A stretch of 50,477 nt of DNA from positions 1 through 50,477 of the forward strand of contig JAZQQJ010000061.1 in the NCBI GenBank assembly GCA_045629005.1, in the 5' to 3' direction. Under the pieces are notes generated by a model. The model was not told the DNA's origin, ran no database searches, and saw only the letters and a list, made by a program, of their open reading frames with translations. The translations under genes and the position numbers were made by a program. This document shows positions 25,193 through 33,066 of the stretch, one piece after another; the first letter of the stretch is position 1; each line of letters begins with the position of its first letter. This DNA comes from RGIG3528 sp045629005 (GTDB lineage Bacteria; Bacillota; Clostridia; Lachnospirales; Lachnospiraceae).

Positions 25193-26671
25193 ATGGCACC
25201 GAAGTTTTTAAAAGCAGGAAATCCTTACATGCCTCTTTGGGAGCATGTTCCGGATGGCGAACCAAGAGTATTTGAGTATAAAGGCGAAAAACGTATATAC
25301 GTATATGGTTCGCATGATACACTTTTGAATGAATATTGCGGACTTGACTATGTTGTCTGGTCGGCTCCTGTTACAGACCTTACAAACTGGACTTGTCATG
25401 GAACATGCTGGACTGCACGTGACGGTCAGCCGCTTTTTGCTCCTGATGTTGTTCAGCGCGGTGATACTTTTTATATGTATGTTTCAGAGGCACGCGGCTC
25501 AAAGTGCTGCGTTGCAAGCTCAAAGAATCCTGCAGGTCCTTTTGAAAATCCTGTAGATACAAAGTTTGGTTTCGATCCCGGTGTTCTTGTTGATGATGAC
25601 AACAGAGTTTATGGCTATTGGGGATTTTGCGGAGCAAACTGTGCGGAGCTGAATGATGACATGGCTACCTTCAAAGAAGGTACATATCATGCTCACCAGG
25701 TTGGACATTGCTCAGCACCATGGGCAAAAAATGATGACGGACATCTTGACTACAACTTCGGCTTTTTTGAGGCATCCAGCCCCCGAAAGGTTCTTGGCAA
25801 ATACGTTTTCATTTATTCAAAGAATTATAACGAACCAAAGCCTGAACTTGGTGTAGTTCCCAATAATAACGGTTTTCTTTCATACGCATACAGCGACCAT
25901 CCGCTTGACGGCTATGTTTACGGCGGTGATATTTCATTTAATGGTGGTGAAATAATCACTCTGCCCAACGGCGAAAATCGTATGACATATCCATGGGGCA
26001 ACAATCATGGTAGCATTATGCAGGTTAACGGCCAGTGGTATGTTTTTTATCACAGGCAGACAGGCCTTGATGAGTATTCTCGTCAGGCAATGCTTGAACC
26101 GGTTGATGTTGCGCTTGGAAAAGACGGAAAACTTTACATTGGCAAGATTACATATAAAGATGGCGAGCCTGTTTCTTCATGCCCTGTTGAAATGACATCT
26201 TCAGGTGCCGCAGTAAACGGACTTAATGCAAGAAGCCTCATTTCTGCGGGACGTACCATTCATCTTTATGATGGAAAAAATGTTGCAACAACCGAAAAGA
26301 AAGACAGAGCATACATTTTGCCTGTTCGTGAAGAAAGATGGAATGTATCTTCACCTGTTGTGAACATTAAAAACGAAACAACTGTCGGCTTCCGTTATCT
26401 TCAGTTTGGAAATAATTCACCTGAAAAAGCAGTTGTTAATGTGAAAGCCCTCACTGATATTAAAGTTCAGATTATCGCTGACAGTTATGACGGAAAAGTA
26501 ATCGGAGAAACAGAAATTCGTGAAAGCGAATCAAATACGTTTATTCCAATTATTATCCCGATGAGTTCATCATTAATCGGAAAACGTGCAATTTATTTCA
26601 AATTCCTTGCAAGAGCAGTTCAGCCTACGGATCCTGCAATAGCAGAGTTTGATTCCTTCTATTTTGAATAA
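25193..26671 (+). CDS. Intracellular family 43 glycoside hydrolase
   Basis: A 492-residue enzyme with no signal peptide. The five-bladed propeller of GH43 is seen in GEPRVFEYKGEKRIYVYGSHD, LFAPDVVQRGDTFYMYVSEA, GVLVDDDNRVYGYWGF, NFGFFEASSPRKVLGKYVFI and NNHGSIMQVNGQWYVFYHR. The general acid is expected at the Glu of FFEASS. The place of the usual catalytic Asp base reads GEPRV, as in a subgroup of clostridial GH43 enzymes. The last 150 residues form a beta-rich domain (carbohydrate-binding-module-like: VGFRYLQFGNNSPEKAVVNV, FKFLARAVQPTDPAIAEFDS). Likely substrates are xylo- or arabino-oligosaccharides taken up by the cell. GGAGG before the ATG. Confidence 0.87.
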   Translation: MAPKFLKAGNPYMPLWEHVPDGEPRVFEYKGEKRIYVYGSHDTLLNEYCGLDYVVWSAPVTDLTNWTCHGTCWTARDGQPLFAPDVVQRGDTFYMYVSEARGSKCCVASSKNPAGPFENPVDTKFGFDPGVLVDDDNRVYGYWGFCGANCAELNDDMATFKEGTYHAHQVGHCSAPWAKNDDGHLDYNFGFFEASSPRKVLGKYVFIYSKNYNEPKPELGVVPNNNGFLSYAYSDHPLDGYVYGGDISFNGGEIITLPNGENRMTYPWGNNHGSIMQVNGQWYVFYHRQTGLDEYSRQAMLEPVDVALGKDGKLYIGKITYKDGEPVSSCPVEMTSSGAAVNGLNARSLISAGRTIHLYDGKNVATTEKKDRAYILPVREERWNVSSPVVNIKNETTVGFRYLQFGNNSPEKAVVNVKALTDIKVQIIADSYDGKVIGETEIRESESNTFIPIIIPMSSSLIGKRAIYFKFLARAVQPTDPAIAEFDSFYFE

Positions 26672-26712
26672 GCGAATAATTACTTATTTCGTTCAGAGAA
26701 GACTAAAAAAGC

Positions 26713-26740
26713 GGATGGCATATGCCATCCTCTTTTTGCA
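26713..26740. terminator. Bidirectional terminator between GH43 and the GGDEF gene
   Basis: The perfect 18-bp palindrome GGATGGCATATGCCATCC (26713-26730) is followed by TCTTTTT on the plus strand and preceded by CTAAAAAAGC, which gives GCTTTTTTAG on the minus strand. It therefore can end transcription of the convergent genes on both sides. Confidence 0.85.
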
Positions 26741-26778
26741 TTTTATTGCTTGTTCTGCCAGTTAGTAAATAAAATCAT

Positions 26779-28701
26779 TTATCTGGGAAAAGTTCCGTTT
26801 TCTTTCTTGTGTTCCAGCTTTTGCTGGTACATGAGGTCATCTGCACGTTTCAGGAAGAAGTCGAAGGAACGGCTTCTGATTGTGTTTGCGTAAACACCGA
26901 TGCTTGCTTCAAGATGATACTCACTTTTTTTGTGAGCGTTATGTGCTTGTATTTGCTCACGAATCGAATTGATAATCTCCGCTGTTCTGAGCTTTGTGTC
27001 ATCAGAGATAAACGCAATGAGGAATTCATCACCACCGATTCTTGCCGCCGTTTCGTTTTTTATGGACTTTTTGATGAAGTTTCCAATTTTAATGAGAGCA
27101 GCGTCACCTTCGGAATGACCGTATGTGTCATTTATGTACTTCAGATTGTCCATATCAATGGAAATTACGGAAAGCTCTTTATCGGAGGAAGCAATCATAT
27201 TGGTATCGATTGTTTTGTAAAATCCATTTCTTGTTAACAGACCGGTCAGGGAATCAACCATATAAGTCTTGGCAAGCATGAATTGCGTTCGAAGCATTTC
27301 AAGCATATGATTGAAACTTACAAGGAAGGTGCTGTAACCTGTAATCCAAAATTTGTCGGGATTGAAGGTAATTGCAGTGTAGCCAACGACTTCTCTTTTT
27401 GCACGGACCGGGGTAACAAGCATAATGGGGTCGCGTTCAAGTTTTTCAAAGAGATTAGGAACGATATCACCTAACTTAATATTTTTATCAAATGAACCGG
27501 AAAAAACATTTTTGATGTGGTCATCTTCCCAAACAGCCATCTTCTTTGTAAAGTATCCGCTTTTATCCATCGGATGAGATTTTGTTTCAACGGAAATACT
27601 AACTTCGTCAAGATAAGATAAATTTGAAACAAAAGTGAAGGATGAATAAAAGAGATTATCGAGGAATCTTGGCAACTGCATAAGTTCAACAGAAATATCA
27701 GGGTCATCATCAGTGATTGTGCCGAGTATACTTATCTCTTCCTCATAGTTTACATGTTGACGTATATTTGTTTTCAGATTTACAACGGTGGTTCCTGTGG
27801 ATTCCGGCTCAACACCATGACATCCGCAGGACTGTCCAGTCTGAATCTTGCTTGAAAGAACGACGTTGCCTTTTGGCTTTTCTGAAGGATCTTCGAGAAG
27901 GTCAAAGATTTTTTCGGAAGAAATAACGTAATCCATAACACCTGTAGTAAGACGCGGTGAACAGAAACGTTCGGACTCAAGCCCGTCAAGTCCGGAAATA
28001 GCAACATCATCAGGGACTTTAAGTCCTTTTTCTGCAAGGTATTCCATTACAGTAAAGCACATATAGTCGTTTGCGCAAATAATTGCATCGGGAAGAGGCT
28101 TTCCTGCTTCAATTTCCAGGAACATACGGTCCATTTCGGATTTACAAGGCTTTGACCAGAAACCACCGTAATAAAGCTGGTCTTCGGTAACTTTGCGGTG
28201 GTGTTTTTTCATTACTGCTTTGAAAATGTTAAGACGCTCAATTGCAAAGGAAGCATCCTGTGTTCCGCCCATAAAATAGATATTCTTGAAATCATGTTCG
28301 CCAATCATGTGCTCACAAATCTGACGGAATACGATATTGTAATCGTGAACAATGTGTGCGTATGCATCTCCGACAGGCTTATCAACCGTAATGACTCTTA
28401 CATCTTTTTCTTTGGCGCGTGCCACGAAACGTTCAAGTTCATTGTCATCCTTATAGGAATCACTGAAAAGAACTACTCCGTCAAATCTTTCCAAAGGAAC
28501 GAGGTTGAAAATACACCTGTCTGAGCTTGAATAACTGCTGTTTGTAAGAAGTTCGTCAAGAGATGAGAAAATGATAAGTTTCGCATTTCTTTTGGCAGCT
28601 TCCTCGTTCAGTATCCAAAGCTGACGAGCATACTCGTCCCTGAAGAAACAGGCCATAACAACGGCATATACTTTGTAAGGTTTTTTGGCGGAAAATTTCA
28701 T
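26779..28701 (-). CDS. LacI-type substrate-binding domain fused to GGDEF (diguanylate cyclase)
   Basis: A 640-residue protein without signal peptide or membrane helix. Residues 1-300 are a periplasmic-binding-protein-like ligand domain of the LacI/GalR kind but without the DNA-binding headpiece: DGVVLFSDSYKD, HDFKNIYFMGG, PDAIICANDYMCFTVMEYL, VPDDVAISGLDGLE and RLTTGVMD. It ends in a GQSCGC cysteine motif. A middle region of about 160 residues follows. The C-terminal GGDEF domain has DSLTGLLTRNGFY, ISIDMDNLKYINDTYGHSEG and an intact RIGGDEFLI. It should bind a sugar in the cytoplasm and set cyclic di-GMP output. The gene lies between two GH43 genes, pointing to a hemicellulose sugar as ligand. 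GGAGG precedes the ATG. Confidence 0.88.
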   Translation of the reverse strand: MKFSAKKPYKVYAVVMACFFRDEYARQLWILNEEAAKRNAKLIIFSSLDELLTNSSYSSSDRCIFNLVPLERFDGVVLFSDSYKDDNELERFVARAKEKDVRVITVDKPVGDAYAHIVHDYNIVFRQICEHMIGEHDFKNIYFMGGTQDASFAIERLNIFKAVMKKHHRKVTEDQLYYGGFWSKPCKSEMDRMFLEIEAGKPLPDAIICANDYMCFTVMEYLAEKGLKVPDDVAISGLDGLESERFCSPRLTTGVMDYVISSEKIFDLLEDPSEKPKGNVVLSSKIQTGQSCGCHGVEPESTGTTVVNLKTNIRQHVNYEEEISILGTITDDDPDISVELMQLPRFLDNLFYSSFTFVSNLSYLDEVSISVETKSHPMDKSGYFTKKMAVWEDDHIKNVFSGSFDKNIKLGDIVPNLFEKLERDPIMLVTPVRAKREVVGYTAITFNPDKFWITGYSTFLVSFNHMLEMLRTQFMLAKTYMVDSLTGLLTRNGFYKTIDTNMIASSDKELSVISIDMDNLKYINDTYGHSEGDAALIKIGNFIKKSIKNETAARIGGDEFLIAFISDDTKLRTAEIINSIREQIQAHNAHKKSEYHLEASIGVYANTIRSRSFDFFLKRADDLMYQQKLEHKKENGTFPR

Positions 28702-28722
28702 GGAACCTCCGGATTAACTGGT

Positions 28723-30585
28723 TTAATTTTCGTCCTTAAAGAGTCTTTCCCAATATGTATACTCGGGCCATTCGTCAGTGCCGATTCCTTCTCTTATTAC
28801 CTGTGCCCAGTAACGAAGCTTTTCTTTAAGCTTGGGGAATCTGTTAAAATCAACCCATGAGTCGTCAACCATAATGTTTTCGAAAATTCTCGCGCGGTCC
28901 TCAGTGGGATATGTCATGGAATAGGAGTCGATGAAGCAGTCATCTGCAATATCGTTGTCCCATTCAAGAATATATTCGCTGTAATCACCGCGACCCCATT
29001 CGGCATACGTGTATGTGTAAGGAGCAATGCCTTTGTTAGGACTTAACGAAAGCCATATATCTTCATCTACGGGTTTGTCACCCAAAATGGACTCTATAGC
29101 GTGGCTGAGTTCATGGTGATAAGTTTTGGTGCATCCCAAGTCATTAATGTCAACGAAAATTATTACCGACCTGTAGCCTTCGGTACGGAAGCCACCTGCA
29201 AGATCGAGAGTATTACCATCTCCGTTACCGTAAAGAGTTCCGGCAAGATAAAATTCAACACCTCCGCTGAAGTAGGGAGATTCTTTGAAAAGTGTGAAAA
29301 ATCCTGCAGGATATTTTTCAAGTTCACGATCCAGAGTCTCCAATGCTTTGGAAACCGTTTCTCTGTTATTCTCGGGAGTACAGCGATATCCGCCGCATTC
29401 CATACGACACTCATTGGATATATAAATAGAGATGTCGTACTTTTTTTCAATCTCGTCGGCTCTTTCGCGAAGATCGGAAAGTGCATCGATGCATTCTCCG
29501 GGAATCAGCTCTTCAATGCCGACATACCCACCTTCAGGGTAAATGTTGTTTGAAAAAGCCCAGCCGGATAAATCATCAATAACTAAAATGTCTGAGAAGT
29601 AAACGGCATCCTCAGGCTTTTGCTCGTAATCCCACTGATATACTATTGCAGGATTATCTCCGGACATATCCGTGAAAACAACCTGAATGGTATTGCCTTC
29701 CATGTACGGAAGGTAGGACATATCTTCTCCGCTATCCAAAAGAATGGAAGAAGATGCTACAAATGACATCTTTCTTATATCGAAAATTGAGAACTTGAAT
29801 TCAGTGACAAGAGGAACGGTTATATCATATTCAGGGTCATATGTATATTCTGTGGTGTCAAACCTATAAGAAAGAATATACTGTTCGTTCAGTTTGATGA
29901 AGGAATAGTAATTGTCCTGGCTGAAAACGAAGGCGAAAGGCGTATCACCTCTGAAAAATGTAACAGAACTTGTGAGGTCGTGCCATCCGAAGAACATAAG
30001 ATAACCATTTTCAACAGTAGCAGAAAAACGGGCATTGGGTGCAAAGGTGTAAATGGTCTTTTCTAAAGTAAGGTTATATACAATTGAATAATATTCGTCG
30101 TCTGCACCTTTTCCGGTAACACAGATGCACTCATTTAAATCATCATCAATATAATAACCGCTGACGTAAGACGGGATTATCGGATAATTAATGTAAACGT
30201 ACTCTTTGTCCGATTCGTCAGAAACGTTGATTTTGTAGATACAGCCGTTTTCTGCTCTGAAGTAGTACTTTAAATCGGGAGTTCTTGATTCGCCCGTTTC
30301 GGACATTTTTGTTGCGCCTGTCAGAAGCTTTTCTGAAGGAACTTTAACAAAGCCGCTCGGAACCTCTGTAGGTGTGGGAGTAGGTGTCGATGTTGAAGTC
30401 GGCGTCAGAACTGCAGGCAAATCGGGCTCCTGAGTTACGGCAGCTGTTGGCGTGGAAGCTGCAGGAGAGGGTGAGTTTGTGTTTTCCCCGGAAAGTGAAC
30501 ATGCTGCAAATGAAGAAACAGCAATGATGGAACTAAGTAAAAGAATTGTTTTTTTGAAATTAAACCTAATCATACTTTTGCACAA
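28723..30585 (-). CDS. Lipoprotein with HExxH metallopeptidase domain
   Basis: A 620-residue exported lipoprotein. The signal peptide FKKTILLLSSIIAVSSFAAC ends with the lipobox Cys. A Thr/Pro/Ser-rich linker (TPTSTSTPTPTPTEVP) follows, then an about 300-residue beta-rich region, then a zinc-protease domain with HHELSHAIES (His 491, Glu 492, His 495) and a candidate third ligand Glu in EDRARIFEN about 65 residues later, as in gluzincins. The TTG at 30585 is chosen because GAAAGG lies 6 bases before it; an ATG at 30573 is possible. It ends 21 bp before the GGDEF-fusion gene, so the two likely form an operon. Substrate unknown. Confidence 0.75.
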   Translation of the reverse strand: MCKSMIRFNFKKTILLLSSIIAVSSFAACSLSGENTNSPSPAASTPTAAVTQEPDLPAVLTPTSTSTPTPTPTEVPSGFVKVPSEKLLTGATKMSETGESRTPDLKYYFRAENGCIYKINVSDESDKEYVYINYPIIPSYVSGYYIDDDLNECICVTGKGADDEYYSIVYNLTLEKTIYTFAPNARFSATVENGYLMFFGWHDLTSSVTFFRGDTPFAFVFSQDNYYSFIKLNEQYILSYRFDTTEYTYDPEYDITVPLVTEFKFSIFDIRKMSFVASSSILLDSGEDMSYLPYMEGNTIQVVFTDMSGDNPAIVYQWDYEQKPEDAVYFSDILVIDDLSGWAFSNNIYPEGGYVGIEELIPGECIDALSDLRERADEIEKKYDISIYISNECRMECGGYRCTPENNRETVSKALETLDRELEKYPAGFFTLFKESPYFSGGVEFYLAGTLYGNGDGNTLDLAGGFRTEGYRSVIIFVDINDLGCTKTYHHELSHAIESILGDKPVDEDIWLSLSPNKGIAPYTYTYAEWGRGDYSEYILEWDNDIADDCFIDSYSMTYPTEDRARIFENIMVDDSWVDFNRFPKLKEKLRYWAQVIREGIGTDEWPEYTYWERLFKDEN

Positions 30586-30613
30586 GGCATACCTTTCTAT
30601 AATAATCCAATAA

Positions 30614-30642
30614 ATTATAGCCAATTCAATTTAAATATACAA
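30614..30642 (-). promoter_or_regulatory. Candidate promoter for the metallopeptidase-GGDEF operon
   Basis: On the minus strand TTGTAT (30642-30637), 17 bp and a perfect TATAAT (30619-30614), giving a start about 20 bases before the chosen TTG codon. The -35 box is weak. Confidence 0.5.
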
Positions 30643-30677
30643 TTAAAAATGTCTTACAAGTTGTTTATGACATTTCA

Positions 30678-30771
30678 AATGTCCACTAGAATGTCCACTA
30701 GGGACGGGGTGTGGTGGACATTAGGTGTCTACCGGGAATGTCCACCACACCCCGTCCCTAGTGGACATTCC
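30678..30771. repeat. REP/BIME-like palindromic element, copy 1
   Basis: Two 34-bp arms (30689-30722 and 30737-30770) are perfect inverted repeats around a 14-bp loop. Each arm is itself a hairpin: AATGTCCAC and GTGGACATT bracket a GGGACGGGGTGTG core. A 12-bp unit AATGTCCACTAG is also repeated head to tail (30678-30689 and 30690-30701). The same core occurs at 41873-41918. The form is that of a bacterial interspersed mosaic element made of two opposed REP units. It occupies most of the 323-bp divergent spacer between the lipoprotein gene and the GH43 gene; a TTGACA (30772-30777) directly abuts it. Confidence 0.85.
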
Positions 30772-30908
30772 TTGACAAAACAGATAAAATAGGGTTACTT
30801 TTTCGAGGAAGATAAGTGCGGCGAGTACCATACCTGGCTGATTCAATAAGCAGGAAGAATGCGTTTTTATAACATGGAAAAAGAAGCCACACTGGGATGG
30901 TAGTACAT

Positions 30909-32627
30909 ATGAGAAGAAAGAAACAACTTGTTTTTGCAGTAGCACTCGGAATTGTTTTATGTTTCGCAGCGTGTACTGCGGGTAAAAATGCAAATATTAA
31001 TTCACAGGCAAATAACGCTACTGAATCCGATTTAAATAATGCAAATACAAATTCAAAGGAAGGTGGCGTTGGCGAAACAGCTTCAAACAGCGAAGATGGA
31101 AGTGAGGGAGAAGCAGCGTCAAACGGCGAAAACGTGAATGCAAACGAACCAACACAAATTCCGGAGGACAATACCGTGGTTACCGGCCCTATTGAACCAA
31201 ATTATGATGGCATAAAAACAAAAGCGAATAATGCGAAGGTGTCGGTTCATGATCCGTCTATAGCAGTTTTTGATGGGAAATACTATATTTTCGGATCTCA
31301 CATGACATGTGCAGTTTCCGATGATATGCAGACGTGGACCTGGGTTGCACAGAATTACAGCGCCGGCAACAAGGTTTACAGTGAAATTTACAAAAATAAA
31401 GACGCTTATGCATACTCCGGACTTGGAACGAGCCTTATTAAAACAGATGACGGAGCAAATCATGTATGGGCTCCACATGTAATTTACAACGAGAAGATGG
31501 GCAAGTACTGTATGTATTTCTGCATGTCTTCCACTTGGAACGCATCAAATCTTGCGCTTGCTACGGCAGATTCTCCCGAAGGCCCTTTTATCTGGCAGTG
31601 TGCACTTATCTATTCCGGATTCAACAAGGATACCGTTTATTCAACAGACGTTCTTGACTATGTTGACCGTGATTTTGCAGCACGAAACTACTACACAGGC
31701 ACTTCGTACAACTATCAAAAATTTCCGAATGCCATTGACCCTTCGGTTTTTTATGATGAAGATGGCCGTATGTGGATGGTTTACGGTTCGTGGTCCGGCG
31801 GTATTTTCCTTCTTGAAATCGATGAGGAAACCGGAAAAGTAATTCATCCCGAAGCAGACCCGGAAAATAATGTAGATGTGTACTTTGGAAAGAAGCTTAT
31901 CGGCGGCGGACACAAATCAATCGAAGGTCCTTATATTCAGTATGATTCCACGACAGGATATTATTATCTTTATGTTTCTTACGGTGGACTTAATCAGACA
32001 GGCGGCTATCAGATTCGTGTTTTCCGCTCTGACAAACCCAACGGAACTTATGTTGATTTAAACGGAAATACATCCATTAATCAAAGTGCGCATAACAATT
32101 TCGGTGTAAAACTTTCCGGTAATTATTACCTTCCAAGCATTAAGAACGCCTATATGGCAACGGGCGGACAGTCTGCTTTTCAGGATACCGACGGAAAGAC
32201 TTATATCTGCTATCATTCAAGGTTTGAAAAGACTGGAGAGATGCACGAGCCTGTAGTTAAGCAGGTTTTCTACAATGAAGAGGGCTGGCCTTGCCTCCTT
32301 CCGTATAAGACCGCCGGTGAGACCATTTCGAAAACCGGTTATTCTACTGCTGAAATCGCAGGAGAATATTATTTCATAAATCAGGGAAGTAAAATCGATA
32401 AAAACATTGCTCAGCCTGTAATGATAACACTTCGCGAGGACGGAACCATTTGCGGCTCCTATGAAGGGACATGGAAAGCAACGGATGGGACATATTATAT
32501 ACATATAAGCATTGACGGAACGGACTTTTCGGGTGTATTATGCAAGCAATTCGACATGACAGGTGTTGAAGTGATGACATTTACAGCAGTTGGCGGATTA
32601 GAAAGTATCTGGGGAGTGAAATATTAA
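30909..32627 (+). CDS. Exported GH43 lipoprotein, likely endo-alpha-1,5-L-arabinanase
   Basis: A 572-residue lipoprotein. The signal peptide MRRKKQLVFAVALGIVLCF ends in the AAC lipobox, followed by a roughly 70-residue Asn/Ser/Glu linker. The GH43 propeller has the three catalytic carboxylates in place: VHDPSIAVFDGKYYIFGSH (base), NAIDPSVFYDEDGRMWMVYG (pKa modulator) and KSIEGPYIQYD (acid). WAPHVIYNEKMGKYCMYF is also typical of arabinanases. A C-terminal beta domain (EIAGEYYFINQGSKI) matches the extra domain of Bacillus AbnB-like enzymes. The ATG at 30909 gives a standard signal; 30897 would add four residues. It would cut arabinan at the cell surface and feed the intracellular GH43. Confidence 0.87.
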   Translation: MRRKKQLVFAVALGIVLCFAACTAGKNANINSQANNATESDLNNANTNSKEGGVGETASNSEDGSEGEAASNGENVNANEPTQIPEDNTVVTGPIEPNYDGIKTKANNAKVSVHDPSIAVFDGKYYIFGSHMTCAVSDDMQTWTWVAQNYSAGNKVYSEIYKNKDAYAYSGLGTSLIKTDDGANHVWAPHVIYNEKMGKYCMYFCMSSTWNASNLALATADSPEGPFIWQCALIYSGFNKDTVYSTDVLDYVDRDFAARNYYTGTSYNYQKFPNAIDPSVFYDEDGRMWMVYGSWSGGIFLLEIDEETGKVIHPEADPENNVDVYFGKKLIGGGHKSIEGPYIQYDSTTGYYYLYVSYGGLNQTGGYQIRVFRSDKPNGTYVDLNGNTSINQSAHNNFGVKLSGNYYLPSIKNAYMATGGQSAFQDTDGKTYICYHSRFEKTGEMHEPVVKQVFYNEEGWPCLLPYKTAGETISKTGYSTAEIAGEYYFINQGSKIDKNIAQPVMITLREDGTICGSYEGTWKATDGTYYIHISIDGTDFSGVLCKQFDMTGVEVMTFTAVGGLESIWGVKY

Positions 32628-32628
32628 T

Positions 32629-32901
32629 ATGGGCGTAGATTATACAACATATGGAAGAAAAGAAGCTATTACAGACGTTGTTGTTTGCATTTTGTTTCTT
32701 GCCGGCTTTTATGCATGTTTTGCAGGACTTTTGTTCATAGCATCATTCCTGCTTTTAAGCATTTGGGAGGTTACATGGTTACACTTACTTTTGTATGCGA
32801 TTGCTCCCACAGTAATATGCGAGGCATTTTTCGTTATTACACTCATCAGAAAGCGTAAAAAAGAAGCTGAAATGAGAGAATATACACAGAGAAGAGATTA
32901 A
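32629..32901 (+). CDS. Small two-helix membrane protein (unknown)
   Basis: A 90-residue protein with two hydrophobic segments (about residues 15-45 and 48-72) and a charged tail (RKRKKEAEMREYTQRRD). Its ATG lies one base after the GH43 stop codon, so it is translationally coupled to the arabinanase gene. I recognise no family. Confidence 0.6.
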   Translation: MGVDYTTYGRKEAITDVVVCILFLAGFYACFAGLLFIASFLLLSIWEVTWLHLLLYAIAPTVICEAFFVITLIRKRKKEAEMREYTQRRD

Positions 32902-32930
32902 GCAAGCAACAAATATGTGCGAATAGCGAG

Positions 32931-33056
32931 ATAACCTGATACGCCTGCACATGCAGGCGTACATAAAATAAGTGCTTTGCGCCCACTACAAGCTATAGCT
33001 TGTAAGTGGCGCAAAGCACTTATTTTATGAGCTGCGATAGCAGTGTATCGGGTTAT
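32931..33056. repeat. Cloverleaf-like palindromic element, copy 1
   Basis: An outer 12-bp stem (ATAACCTGATAC at 32931-32942 with GTATCGGGTTAT at 33045-33056, one G-T pair) encloses three hairpins. The first is ACGCCTGCA-CA-TGCAGGCGT (32941-32960). The second is a long arm, 32962-33029, with about 22 perfect base pairs below an imperfect top (CCCACTACAAGCT/AGCTTGTAAGTGG). The third is a small CTGC-GATA-GCAG (33032-33043). GAATAGCGAG precedes it. It fills the gap between convergent genes. A related element with a different lower stem lies at 37491-37602. Confidence 0.7.
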
Positions 33057-33066
33057 GAGGAACCGT

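Noticed and set aside
30678..30771. A CRISPR array or a plain terminator.
   Set aside because: There are no regular repeats with unique spacers, and no T-run follows on either strand; nested opposed hairpins fit a REP/BIME element better.
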